DNA of 17,561 nucleotides from Ferrimicrobium sp. (GCA_027365375.1 DAHXNM010000058.1:1-17561), one strand, 5' to 3'; counted from the first letter of the stretch, positions 1 through 6,309 are shown. A program made the numbers and translations. Notes: generated from the letters alone by a model not told the origin.

Positions 1-846
1 ACCATTAGCCGCATCTTCACTGAGCGCTTCTACATCGAGTCGATCAGGTTGACGGGTGGAGAGCCTACGATTCGAGCCCAGCTCCCTCGCCTTGTGGCGA
101 TGCTGTCGTCGTTAACTAATCATCAAGGGAAGAAAATTAACCTATCGATGACGACCAATGGGGTCACACTCCCGCTACTGGCCGATCCACTCCGCGAAGC
201 TGGTCTCGACCGCATCAACATTTCGCTCGACACCCTACGACCAGATCGTTTCCTACAGATAACCAAACGTCCTCAGTTCGAACGAGTACTGGAAGGGATC
301 GAAGCAGCTCAATCGGCAGGTTTCGCGCCCATCAAACTCAACGTGGTAGCGATGAAGGGTGTCAATGACGACGAGATTCTCGACTTCGTCACATTTGGAC
401 GGGACCATGATCTCCAGGTGCGTTTCATCGAGTTCATGCCACTTGACGGCGCAAACGCTTGGGACCGGACCGATGTGCTCTCGGCAGACGAGATTCTCGC
501 TCGCATCGAGAGCGTCCACCCCGTCGATCCAATCACGAGAACGGCCGCTCCCGCCACTACCTACCGATACAAGGATGGCAAGGGCTCCTTTGGGATCATT
601 CCCACGGTCACCAAGCCCTTCTGTGGTGATTGCGATCGGGTGCGATTGAGCGCAGAGGGCAAGATCCGAACCTGCCTCTTCGCACTCGACGAGCATGATC
701 TTCGAAATCTTGTTCGCAGCAACGCATCTTCCGAACGGCTCGTTGCACACATTGAGTCGATTATCTCGACAAAGTGGGCGGGGCACTCGATTGGGCGGGT
801 GAACTTCATACGACCCTCGAAATCCATGAGTCAAATCGGTGGGTAA
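1..846 (+). CDS. moaA: GTP 3',8-cyclase MoaA, 3' part (5' end outside window)
   Basis: Radical-SAM enzyme that rearranges GTP to 3',8-cyclo-GTP, the first step of molybdenum cofactor synthesis; the next enzyme, MoaC, is encoded directly downstream. The frame is open from base 1, so the N-terminus with the radical-SAM CxxxCxxC cluster lies upstream of the window; 281 residues are visible. The fragment shows the family motif RLTGGEPTIR near its start, and the C-terminal second Fe-S cluster signature FCGDCDRVRLS followed by GKIRTC (C-x2-C-x13-C). It ends in IGG, the conserved C-terminal Gly-Gly of MoaA. Motifs and ending are intact, so the gene is probably functional. Identification is secure; only the 5' end is unknown. 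Confidence 0.96.
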   Translation, partial: TISRIFTERFYIESIRLTGGEPTIRAQLPRLVAMLSSLTNHQGKKINLSMTTNGVTLPLLADPLREAGLDRINISLDTLRPDRFLQITKRPQFERVLEGIEAAQSAGFAPIKLNVVAMKGVNDDEILDFVTFGRDHDLQVRFIEFMPLDGANAWDRTDVLSADEILARIESVHPVDPITRTAAPATTYRYKDGKGSFGIIPTVTKPFCGDCDRVRLSAEGKIRTCLFALDEHDLRNLVRSNASSERLVAHIESIISTKWAGHSIGRVNFIRPSKSMSQIGG

Positions 847-881
847 TCGTAAAATCGCCACCGTCCGGTGAAATAGCCACC

Positions 882-887
882 TAAAGT
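882..887 (+). promoter_or_regulatory. Possible -10 box of a leaderless moaC transcript
   Basis: TAAAGT matches the TANNNT pattern of actinobacterial -10 boxes and ends six bases before the moaC ATG. That is the spacing expected when transcription starts at or next to the A of ATG. No Shine-Dalgarno sequence is visible before this ATG, which fits a leaderless start. No clear -35 box is seen. Confidence 0.35.
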
Positions 888-893
888 GTAGGC

Positions 894-1379
894 ATGGCAG
901 ATCGAGAGCTAACCCACCTCGACCCACTGGGTCGCGCACGAATGGTAGATGTTACCCCAAAGGAACCTACGCACAGGCGAGCCCTCGCCCGTTGCAAGGT
1001 GTTCATGAAGCCCGAGACCACCGCGCTTGTGGCGAACAACGCAGTCAACAAGGGTGACGTCTTGGGTGCGGCTCGAATTGCCGGGATTCAAGCGTCGAAA
1101 CGCACTCCGGATCTCATACCCCTCTGCCACCCACTTTTGATCGGGTCTGTGTATATCAACTTCACACTGGGAGACACCTTTGTAGAGGTCGAGGCTCAGG
1201 TAGAGACGGTGGATCGAACCGGTGTCGAGATGGAAGCACTCACAGCGGCATCGATAGCTGCTCTCACGATCTACGATATGTGCAAGTCATACGACCGCTC
1301 GATGGTAATCGGTGAGCTCGCGCTGTGGGAGAAAACCGGAGGAAAGTCGGGCATCTGGCGACGCGAAGAGGGGGAATAG
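894..1379 (+). CDS. moaC: Cyclic pyranopterin monophosphate synthase MoaC
   Basis: Converts 3',8-cyclo-GTP, the MoaA product, to cyclic pyranopterin monophosphate in molybdenum cofactor synthesis; a soluble, usually hexameric enzyme. The 161-residue length is normal for the family. Visible motifs are LIPLCHP (residues 74-80, with the active-site His79) and TGVEMEALTAASIAALTIYD followed by MCK (109-131, with the catalytic Asp128/Lys131 pair known from E. coli MoaC). The C-terminus KTGGKSGIW is also typical. The gene follows moaA by 47 bp, and the next gene begins 4 bp after its stop, so a moaA-moaC operon is likely. The start lacks a Shine-Dalgarno and may be leaderless. I see no sign of damage. 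Confidence 0.97.
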   Translation: MADRELTHLDPLGRARMVDVTPKEPTHRRALARCKVFMKPETTALVANNAVNKGDVLGAARIAGIQASKRTPDLIPLCHPLLIGSVYINFTLGDTFVEVEAQVETVDRTGVEMEALTAASIAALTIYDMCKSYDRSMVIGELALWEKTGGKSGIWRREEGE

Positions 1380-1383
1380 GCGG

Positions 1384-1833
1384 ATGCAGTTTGGGATAGT
1401 GCTCGTTCTTGTCATCGGATGGTCTCTCGTGCTAGCACAGCCGTTTTTTAGCGCTCGCAAACGCAAGGACTATCTCCGGTCGATAATCGCTTTTCGCCAG
1501 CAACTGATAGCTCTTGAAACTGGCGTTCAAAGTCGTCCGTCTCGCACGAATGCAGTTCGTCCGACTCGACCAATTACGTCGTCAGTGACACCCTACCGAC
1601 GCAGGCAGCGAACTCTTGCATCTCTCACCATGTCCCTAGTGATTGGGCTCATCTTGGCGATCGTAGCAGCTCCAGTTGGCATAGTCCTCACCACCATCAG
1701 CCTTGTCTCGATAGCGGTGTTCCTGACTCTTGCACGGGCGAACCACAACGCGCTTCGCGCACGGACGCCTTATCCTTCACAACGACGGGTTATGGGGTCC
1801 ACCGTAAGCTCGTCAGAGAGAGCTATCGCTTAA
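1384..1833 (+). CDS. Small membrane protein of unknown function downstream of moaC
   Basis: 149 residues, no family recognised. The ATG at 1384 is chosen because a purine-rich Shine-Dalgarno (GAGGGGGAA) lies just upstream and it follows the moaC stop by 4 bp; a longer in-frame start would run deep into moaC. Hydrophobic segments are visible at about residues 3-20, 80-97 and 99-117. They are separated by a basic, Arg/Ser/Thr/Pro-rich stretch (about 23-78) and followed by a basic tail. This suggests an N-terminal membrane anchor, a cytoplasmic basic linker and a hairpin of two membrane helices. Co-transcription with moaC is likely from spacing, but nothing in the protein indicates a role in cofactor synthesis. 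Confidence 0.7.
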   Translation: MQFGIVLVLVIGWSLVLAQPFFSARKRKDYLRSIIAFRQQLIALETGVQSRPSRTNAVRPTRPITSSVTPYRRRQRTLASLTMSLVIGLILAIVAAPVGIVLTTISLVSIAVFLTLARANHNALRARTPYPSQRRVMGSTVSSSERAIA

Positions 1834-1856
1834 CGACCGGATAGACTGGTCCACGC

Positions 1857-1929
1857 GGGGGTGTAGCTCAGCTGGTAGAGCGCTACGTTCGCAATGTAGA
1901 GGCCGAGGGTTCGAGTCCCTTCACCTCCC
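1857..1929 (+). tRNA. tRNA-Ala(CGC)
   Basis: A full cloverleaf can be folded. The acceptor stem pairs GGGGGTG (1857-1863) with CACCTCC (1922-1928). The D arm is 1866-1881. The anticodon stem pairs 1883-1887 with 1895-1899 around the loop TTCGCAA (1888-1894), anticodon CGC. The T arm pairs GAGGG (1905-1909) with CCCTT (1917-1921) around TTCGAGT. Position 3-70 is a G-U pair, the known alanine identity element, which agrees with the anticodon. The 3' CCA is not encoded. The base after the acceptor stem (discriminator, position 73) is C, whereas tRNA-Ala usually has A. The gene starts 23 bp after the preceding reading frame; no separate promoter is obvious. Confidence 0.93.
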
Positions 1930-1952
1930 CCCTGTGCTTTTTGATCTTTGCG

Positions 1953-1965
1953 GTGAACGGTTCAC
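1953..1965. repeat. 13-bp palindrome GTGAACGGTTCAC
   Basis: GTGAAC and GTTCAC flank a single central G, a perfect odd palindrome 24 bp after the tRNA. The half-site GTGAAC occurs again at 2012-2017. It could be an operator for a dimeric regulator or a short hairpin. No regulator gene is nearby and the target is unknown. Confidence 0.4.
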
Positions 1966-2331
1966 GCCCCTTGACCATTCATCATGTTCGTGCGGTACGG
2001 TCCACTTGATCGTGAACGACTCCTTTACATTATTCCAGTCTTCAGCTGGAAACCCAAATGGCGACGGGATACGAAGTTGCCGCGGACGCTGGGAGTGGTG
2101 TCACGGCACTTTCCAAGCGGATCTCACTGCCGTACCCACTTCCGTCTTGGGTGCCCACTACGACAGTAACCCCAGTCAGTATGACCTCCCTCCTATCACT
2201 AGGCCGAAGTTCATCCTCCCGAAGCACCCTGGCCCTGGCAAAGGCGCCCCTTCTACATGCCTAAGGCTGGGCCAAGTACCTCAACTTTACAGGGGCCACA
2301 TTGGTCGATCGTTGTCAAACGACAGTCGAGA

Positions 2332-2361
2332 ATCGGGTACAAATCGCCGATCGGGTACAAA
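2332..2361. repeat. Two direct copies of ATCGGGTACAAA, 18-bp period
   Basis: Identical 12-mers lie at 2332-2343 and 2350-2361, separated by six bases. The 18-bp period is close to two helical turns, so a protein could bind both copies on nearly the same face. Just upstream a small inverted repeat, TCGTT-GTCA-AACGA (2309-2322), is present. Paired repeats of this kind occur at regulator sites and at transposon ends, but no transposase is seen here. Confidence 0.5.
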
Positions 2362-2388
2362 CAAGCCGCTAAATTGCAGTCATCGTAG

Positions 2389-2415
2389 CCAAGTGGGGCT
2401 TAGCGTGCAACTTGG
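2389..2415 (+). promoter_or_regulatory. Possible stem-loop in the rpiA leader
   Basis: CCAAGT (2389-2394) can pair with ACTTGG (2410-2415), plus an outer G-U pair. The loop is 15 nt. It lies about 60 nt upstream of the leader ORF. A weak structure if taken alone. Confidence 0.25.
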
Positions 2416-2462
2416 TGAGTAATTCCAGAGGATAGTGAAGTGTCTGGAGCGAGAAGAGAAAA

Positions 2463-2490
2463 GGAGTACCTATAGATGCGTAGGTATTTT
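2463..2490 (+). promoter_or_regulatory. Hairpin pairing the leader-ORF Shine-Dalgarno with UUUU
   Basis: GGAGTACCTA (2463-2472) can pair continuously with TAGGTATTTT (2481-2490). That gives ten pairs, three of them G-U, around an 8-nt loop that holds the ATG of the leader ORF. The Shine-Dalgarno AGGAG (2462-2466) sits in the stem opposite four U residues. This resembles the fourU type of RNA thermometer. The core TACCTA/TAGGTA followed by four T could also be read as a weak terminator. Function is inferred from geometry only. Confidence 0.4.
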
Positions 2491-2505
2491 AAAGCGGCGC
2501 TTTGA
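2476..2505 (+). CDS. Nine-codon leader ORF overlapping the rpiA start
   Basis: ATG at 2476 is preceded by a strong Shine-Dalgarno, AAGGAG, nine bases upstream. It encodes MRRYFKAAL and stops at TGA (2503-2505). That stop overlaps the rpiA ATG (2505-2507) as TGATG, the usual layout for translational coupling. rpiA has no Shine-Dalgarno of its own: the bases just before it form the palindrome AAAGCGGCGCTTT. An in-frame TAA at 2490-2492 rules out an upstream rpiA start. I infer that ribosomes load at the leader ORF and reinitiate on rpiA. The alternative is a leaderless rpiA mRNA, with TATTTT (2485-2490) as the -10 box. Confidence 0.5.
   Translation: MRRYFKAAL
2491..2503 (+). repeat. 13-bp palindrome AAAGCGGCGCTTT at the rpiA start
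   Basis: AAAGCG and CGCTTT flank one central G, directly before the rpiA start codon and inside the leader ORF. As RNA it can form a five-pair hairpin with a 3-nt loop. As DNA it could be an operator. It occupies the place where a Shine-Dalgarno for rpiA would be expected. Confidence 0.45.
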
Positions 2506-3161
2506 TGGATAATAGCCAGGTGCAGCGCGAAAAAGAGCTAGCAGCCGAGGCGGCGGCAAGTCTCGTCGAAGACGGTATGTCAGTCGGCCTCGGAACAGGA
2601 TCGACGGTCGCATGCCTGCTCCCAATTCTTGCTGCTCGACGACTGTCCATTCGCTGCATTGCCACCTCACCACACACCGAAGAAATCGCTCGTCAGCTTG
2701 GCATGAGAGTAGAACCATTCACTGATATAGCAAATCTCGATATGGCAATCGATGGTGCCGACCAGATTACTCCTGACGGATGGCTCGTCAAGGGAGGAGG
2801 AGCTGCCCACACGAGGGAGAAGCTGGTCGCCATCACCACTGCGCGATTTGTCGTAATCGCAGACTCTAGCAAACCAGTGGACGTCTTGAGCGGTCCGCTA
2901 CCAGTAGAGCTTCTGGCCTTTGGGCTAGGGTCAACTCTCCGTCGATTAGGCAACGTCACCCTACGGGATTTGCCTCCCAGTCCAGATGGGGGCATCATAG
3001 GAGATTACCATGGCCCCCTTGACGAACCTAGAGCTACCGCTACCAGGCTGTCTAGCACTCCAGGAATCATTGAGCATGGGCTATTTCCACCTGAGATGGT
3101 GAGTACGGCCATCATCGGCCGAGGTGAACAGGTCGAGGTACGCAACTACCCTCGCTCTTGA
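2505..3161 (+). CDS. rpiA: Ribose-5-phosphate isomerase A
   Basis: Interconverts ribose 5-phosphate and ribulose 5-phosphate in the pentose phosphate pathway; cytosolic. The 218 residues match the usual RpiA length. Counting from the ATG at 2505, motifs are GLGTGSTV (28-35, phosphate loop), DGADQ (83-87), KGGGAAHTREK (96-106, with the catalytic Glu105 equivalent to E. coli Glu103), ADSSKPVDVL, and PGIIEHGLF near the end. The usual DGADE reads DGADQ; the two Asp residues known to matter are kept. A TTG directly before the ATG (2502) is an alternative start. Translation is probably coupled to the leader ORF upstream. The gene converges on the aldolase gene with an 87-bp gap. Confidence 0.95.
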   Translation: MDNSQVQREKELAAEAAASLVEDGMSVGLGTGSTVACLLPILAARRLSIRCIATSPHTEEIARQLGMRVEPFTDIANLDMAIDGADQITPDGWLVKGGGAAHTREKLVAITTARFVVIADSSKPVDVLSGPLPVELLAFGLGSTLRRLGNVTLRDLPPSPDGGIIGDYHGPLDEPRATATRLSSTPGIIEHGLFPPEMVSTAIIGRGEQVEVRNYPRS

Positions 3162-3204
3162 TCGTCCGATACTCATCAGAAATCCCTGTTCATGGCAGCG
3201 GGTC

Positions 3205-3241
3205 CGTCGCCAGCAACAAAACTTCCTCTGAAGCGGCGACG
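3205..3241. terminator. Possible weak terminator between convergent rpiA and aldolase
   Basis: CGTCGCC (3205-3211) can pair with GGCGACG (3235-3241), a perfect seven-pair GC-rich stem. The 23-nt loop is long and no T-run follows on either strand. Its place between two convergent genes suggests a bidirectional stop signal. Confidence 0.25.
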
Positions 3242-3248
3242 AGATGAT

Positions 3249-4136
3249 TTAGTCGATCGACGCTAAATACACCTGTTCGATTGCGCTGTTGAGTTCGGAC
3301 GTGAACGCCTCGTCACCCATATCAACATGCAGCCCCTGAGTGAGAGCGCGTGAGAAGCTCGCGATCAGGCCGTGGTTACGGGCGAGCCGTTCGCTAGCCT
3401 CATCACGAGTGTATCCTCCTGATAGCGCCACCACCCGAACTACCCGTGGGTGCGTAATTAGCGAGGCATAGTGGTTATCGCGTTCAGGCAGAGTCAACTT
3501 CACCATGACCAACTGATCCTCGGCCAAAGTGTCAAGCCTTGCCTTCAGTGCATCACGCAACATGTCCTCTGCGGCCTGCTTATCCGGACTGGCGATGTCT
3601 ATCTCGGGCTCAAGTATGGGTACCAGACCCTTGGCGAGGATACGATCTGCGATCTCAAACTGCTGATCCACTACAGCCTGGATCCCGACGGGATTAGCAA
3701 GTCGAATAAAGGACCGCATTTTGGTCCCAAACACACCTTTAGCGACAGCCTTGGCAAGTAATGCGTCCAAGTCCGGCATCGGATTCATGCATCGAGCACC
3801 ATCGGCTTCTGGTGCTAGCCCCTTGTCCACCTTGACAAAAGGCACAACATGCTTGTTGTTCCAAAGGTAGTCAGCTGCATCTACACCCTCAAACTCTCTG
3901 TCGATAGTGTCCTCGAAGAGAATGGCACCAATCACGCGCTCACCTGTAAAGCTGGCGTTGGTAACGATTCTCGCTCGCATTGCATGCATGAGTGAAAGCA
4001 TCTCATCGTCAGAATGGTAGGCCTCACGAGGGATGCCATACGATGCAAGCGCACCAGGGGTGCTTCCACCACTCTGGTCGAGTGCCGCGATGAAGCCCGC
4101 TCCATGTGCCATCTGGTCAAGCTGTTCCTTATTCAT
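3249..4136 (-). CDS. fda: Class I fructose-bisphosphate aldolase (Schiff-base type)
   Basis: Cleaves fructose 1,6-bisphosphate to glyceraldehyde 3-phosphate and dihydroxyacetone phosphate, or runs in reverse, using a lysine Schiff base and no metal. The 295 residues match the short bacterial class I form known from Staphylococcus. Visible motifs are AALDQSGGS (18-25), VPFVKVDKGL (98-107), FGTKMRS (136-142), PILEPEIDI (173-181, with the conserved Glu residues), VKLTLPE (212-218, with the Schiff-base Lys213) and ALSGGYTRDEA (237-247, phosphate binding). The ATG at 4136 has a GGAG about seven bases upstream. It is transcribed toward rpiA, with which it shares sugar-phosphate metabolism. No defect seen. 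Confidence 0.95.
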   Translation of the reverse strand: MNKEQLDQMAHGAGFIAALDQSGGSTPGALASYGIPREAYHSDDEMLSLMHAMRARIVTNASFTGERVIGAILFEDTIDREFEGVDAADYLWNNKHVVPFVKVDKGLAPEADGARCMNPMPDLDALLAKAVAKGVFGTKMRSFIRLANPVGIQAVVDQQFEIADRILAKGLVPILEPEIDIASPDKQAAEDMLRDALKARLDTLAEDQLVMVKLTLPERDNHYASLITHPRVVRVVALSGGYTRDEASERLARNHGLIASFSRALTQGLHVDMGDEAFTSELNSAIEQVYLASID

Positions 4137-4500
4137 CTCAATTCTCCGATCTCAAGAGGTTGTTCACGGCCATCTGCAAAACTTGAGTTCTTCGCTCACC
4201 CTAACACGGGTGCATTTCGATCGATCCATCTAATCTCAACTGATAGATATTATGAGCGGGCAGACAATACTGCCACAGCTAGCGCATCCACCGGCAGCAA
4301 GGGTTGTCACGTATGGGTTATGAAGTCCCCTCGTCATCATTGTCTCAGCATCGCGTGATCATTGCTAACCTCTCAACCCGCATGAATTGCTGCACACAAC
4401 CAGAGTCGGAGAGGTGTAGGCAGGCTTGTTTGCCAGCTGCAGATTTTTCGTTTCCCAGCCGAGTTGTGATGTTCTCCACCACCCTGATAATAGAGGGCCC

Positions 4501-4518
4501 GGCCAAATAGCATTGGCC
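4501..4518. repeat. Inverted repeat GGCCAA-N6-TTGGCC
   Basis: A perfect 6-bp inverted repeat with a 6-nt spacer (ATAGCA), about 310 bp upstream of icd and 365 bp upstream of the aldolase start. It could be an operator or a short RNA hairpin. No T-run follows, so a terminator is unlikely. Confidence 0.35.
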
Positions 4519-4696
4519 CAAGATAACTTCCAAGGTTCGTCATGCGTGTTGCTGACGACGGTGGGACTGATCTCGAGAGAACTATTGCTGACAGCCCACG
4601 GTGCAAACTATGGTTGAGCGCCAGCCGCCACACCGTGTAGGTTGGCGCAGTGCTAGCAAACAAAGTCTGACTATCTGGCTCAACCCACTATCTCTT

Positions 4697-4726
4697 TTGG
4701 TAGCCCACGCAACCGTCGTCTACAAT
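4697..4726 (+). promoter_or_regulatory. Probable promoter of icd
   Basis: TTGGTA (4697-4702), 18 bp, TACAAT (4721-4726). The -10 box matches TATAAT at five of six positions and the -35 box matches TTGACA at four of six. Transcription would begin near 4733, giving a leader of about 80 nt before the GTG start. Confidence 0.4.
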
Positions 4727-4813
4727 TTGAATGACGAGAGAGTAACCACAGCGGTTCGGTTCCCCAAGGCAATTCGGCCTAAGAGACGAATCAACGATGG
4801 ACTAGGAGCAGAC

Positions 4814-6265
4814 GTGAGCATTGCCAGTAATAAACGCATCACCGTGGCTGAAGGGGATGGCATTGGGCCCGAGATTATGGAGGCGACGCTTCGAATCCTC
4901 GCCGCAGCAGGTGCTGACCTCGATATCGAGCGGATCACCATAGGCGCTAACGTCTTCGATCAAGGGATATCATCAGGAATCGAACCTGGTGCCTGGGACT
5001 CGCTACGTCGCACCAAAGTGCTCCTGAAGGCGCCAATCACCACTCCTCAAGGTGGTGGGTTCAAGAGCGTAAATGTCACCATTAGGAAGACCTTTGGCCT
5101 CTATGCCAATATTCGACCATGCATCTCATACGCACCTTACATACCGACGCAGCATCCTGGGATGGATCTCGTGATTATCCGCGAGAATGAAGAGGATCTT
5201 TACGGAGGGATCGAACATCGCCAGACCCAGGACGTATTCCAGACACTCAAGCTCATCACTCGGCCCGGTAGTGAACGCATAATCCGCTACGCCTTCGAGT
5301 ATGCCCGTCGCTATCATCGTCACAAGGTAACTAGCTTCACCAAAGACAACATCATGAAGCTCTCTGATGGAACCTTTCATAAGATTTTTAACGAAGTGGC
5401 TGAAGAATACCCTGACATAGAGTCAGAACACTGGATTATCGACATTGGAACTGCCAAGCTAGCAACCGCACCCGAGCAGTTCGACGTCCTGGTGTTGCCA
5501 AATCTCTACGGTGACATTCTCTCTGATGTCGCCGCCGAGATTACAGGATCGGTAGGGCTGGCAGGCAGCGCTAACATCGGTGAAGAGATCGCCATGTTTG
5601 AGGCTATTCATGGTTCAGCACCTCCCCTTGCAGGCCAGAACGTGGCTAACCCTTCTGGTCTCCTCATGGGTGCCGTTCTTATGCTGGTACATCTTGGCTT
5701 GGGATCCACCGCGACTAGCATCCATAACGCTTGGTTACGGACCATCGAGGACGGTATTCACACCCCAGATATCTACACCGAGAACCGTTCGACAAAGCAG
5801 GTTGGGACTGATTCCTTTGCCGATGCCGTGATAGAACGGCTAGGCGAAACCCCGCAGAAGCTTCCCTCCACTCTTTACCCCGACTCGGAGGAACCGATCA
5901 CCGTGGAGCTGCGTGATCGTCCTATAGAGGTGAAGACCTTGGAGGGGATAGACATCTTCGTCGAGTTCCGAGGTCAGGTGGACGATCTTGGACACCAGAT
6001 TGAGGCACATCTCAACCCAAACCTTACGCTCGTAATGATTAGTAACCGTGGTCAGAAGGTATATCCAAACGGTGCGGCAGAAACTTTCTGCGTTGATCAC
6101 TGGCGCTGTCGTTTTCAGGTGAGAGAACCTGGGATCGTGCTCTCCACAGCAGACCTCATCGATCAACTCGCTCGTCTCGACGCCGCTGGACTCCCGTTTA
6201 TAAAGACCGAAGGTTTGTTTGCTTTCAACAACATCCCCGGCTACTCGTTGAGTCAAGGACAGTAG
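4814..6265 (+). CDS. icd: Isocitrate dehydrogenase with extra C-terminal domain
   Basis: Oxidative decarboxylation of isocitrate to 2-oxoglutarate in the TCA cycle. I start it at GTG 4814 because AGGAG lies five bases upstream and the conserved fold begins at once (ITVAEGDGIGPE, residues 9-20); a longer in-frame start at 4601 would add about 70 residues unlike the family. Isocitrate-binding residues are kept: Ser85, Asn87, Arg91, Arg101 and Arg123 (in IIRENEEDLYGG). Metal ligands correspond to Asp234 and Asp238 in GDILSDVAAE. Residues from about 325 form the additional C-terminal domain seen in Thermus and Rickettsia type enzymes. At the cofactor positions that are Lys-Tyr in NADP enzymes and Asp-Ile in NAD enzymes it has Pro271-Leu272, so cofactor use is unclear. 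Confidence 0.93.
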   Translation: MSIASNKRITVAEGDGIGPEIMEATLRILAAAGADLDIERITIGANVFDQGISSGIEPGAWDSLRRTKVLLKAPITTPQGGGFKSVNVTIRKTFGLYANIRPCISYAPYIPTQHPGMDLVIIRENEEDLYGGIEHRQTQDVFQTLKLITRPGSERIIRYAFEYARRYHRHKVTSFTKDNIMKLSDGTFHKIFNEVAEEYPDIESEHWIIDIGTAKLATAPEQFDVLVLPNLYGDILSDVAAEITGSVGLAGSANIGEEIAMFEAIHGSAPPLAGQNVANPSGLLMGAVLMLVHLGLGSTATSIHNAWLRTIEDGIHTPDIYTENRSTKQVGTDSFADAVIERLGETPQKLPSTLYPDSEEPITVELRDRPIEVKTLEGIDIFVEFRGQVDDLGHQIEAHLNPNLTLVMISNRGQKVYPNGAAETFCVDHWRCRFQVREPGIVLSTADLIDQLARLDAAGLPFIKTEGLFAFNNIPGYSLSQGQ

Positions 6266-6309
6266 AGGCAGCCAGCCTATTAGCCCAACGCCTGCCGACG
6301 CTGGTGCTA

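Larger units (their letters stand above)
1930..2462. other. Intergenic stretch without a recognisable gene
   Basis: No open frame here has a plausible start, a ribosome binding site and a recognisable product. It contains a 13-bp palindrome (1953-1965) with another copy of its half-site downstream, a 12-bp direct repeat (2332-2343 and 2350-2361), and an inverted repeat CCAAGT/ACTTGG (2389-2394 and 2410-2415). A purine-rich run from about 2445 leads into the rpiA leader. It could hold a promoter and structured leader for rpiA, or a decayed gene or element; I cannot tell which. Confidence 0.6.
4137..4813. other. 680-bp gap between divergent aldolase and icd genes
   Basis: No convincing gene on either strand; the open frames here lack Shine-Dalgarno sequences and recognisable products. 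It should carry the promoters of the two divergent genes. It contains an inverted repeat GGCCAA-N6-TTGGCC (4501-4518), another GCGCCA/TGGCGC (4618-4623 and 4643-4648), and a good promoter candidate for icd near 4697-4726. No tRNA-like T-arm was found. Confidence 0.6.

Noticed and set aside
253..939. Long minus-strand frame antisense to moaA
   Set aside because: It lies opposite a clear MoaA coding sequence; a shadow frame.
2042..2264. Short frames on both strands (e.g. 2042-2227 minus and 2058-2264 plus)
   Set aside because: No ribosome binding site and no recognisable product; they overlap each other.
1934..2422. Open frame of 162 codons after the tRNA
   Set aside because: It starts a few bases after the tRNA without a Shine-Dalgarno, is rich in Cys, Ser, Arg and Pro with no hydrophobic or family pattern, and runs through the direct repeat. 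It looks like chance.
4373..4663. Minus-strand frame of 96 codons in the aldolase-icd gap
   Set aside because: No Shine-Dalgarno, odd composition and no recognisable motif.
4601..4813. Upstream extension of the isocitrate dehydrogenase frame by 71 codons
   Set aside because: The added part does not resemble the family, covers a good promoter candidate, and a GTG with a well-spaced AGGAG starts exactly where the conserved fold begins.
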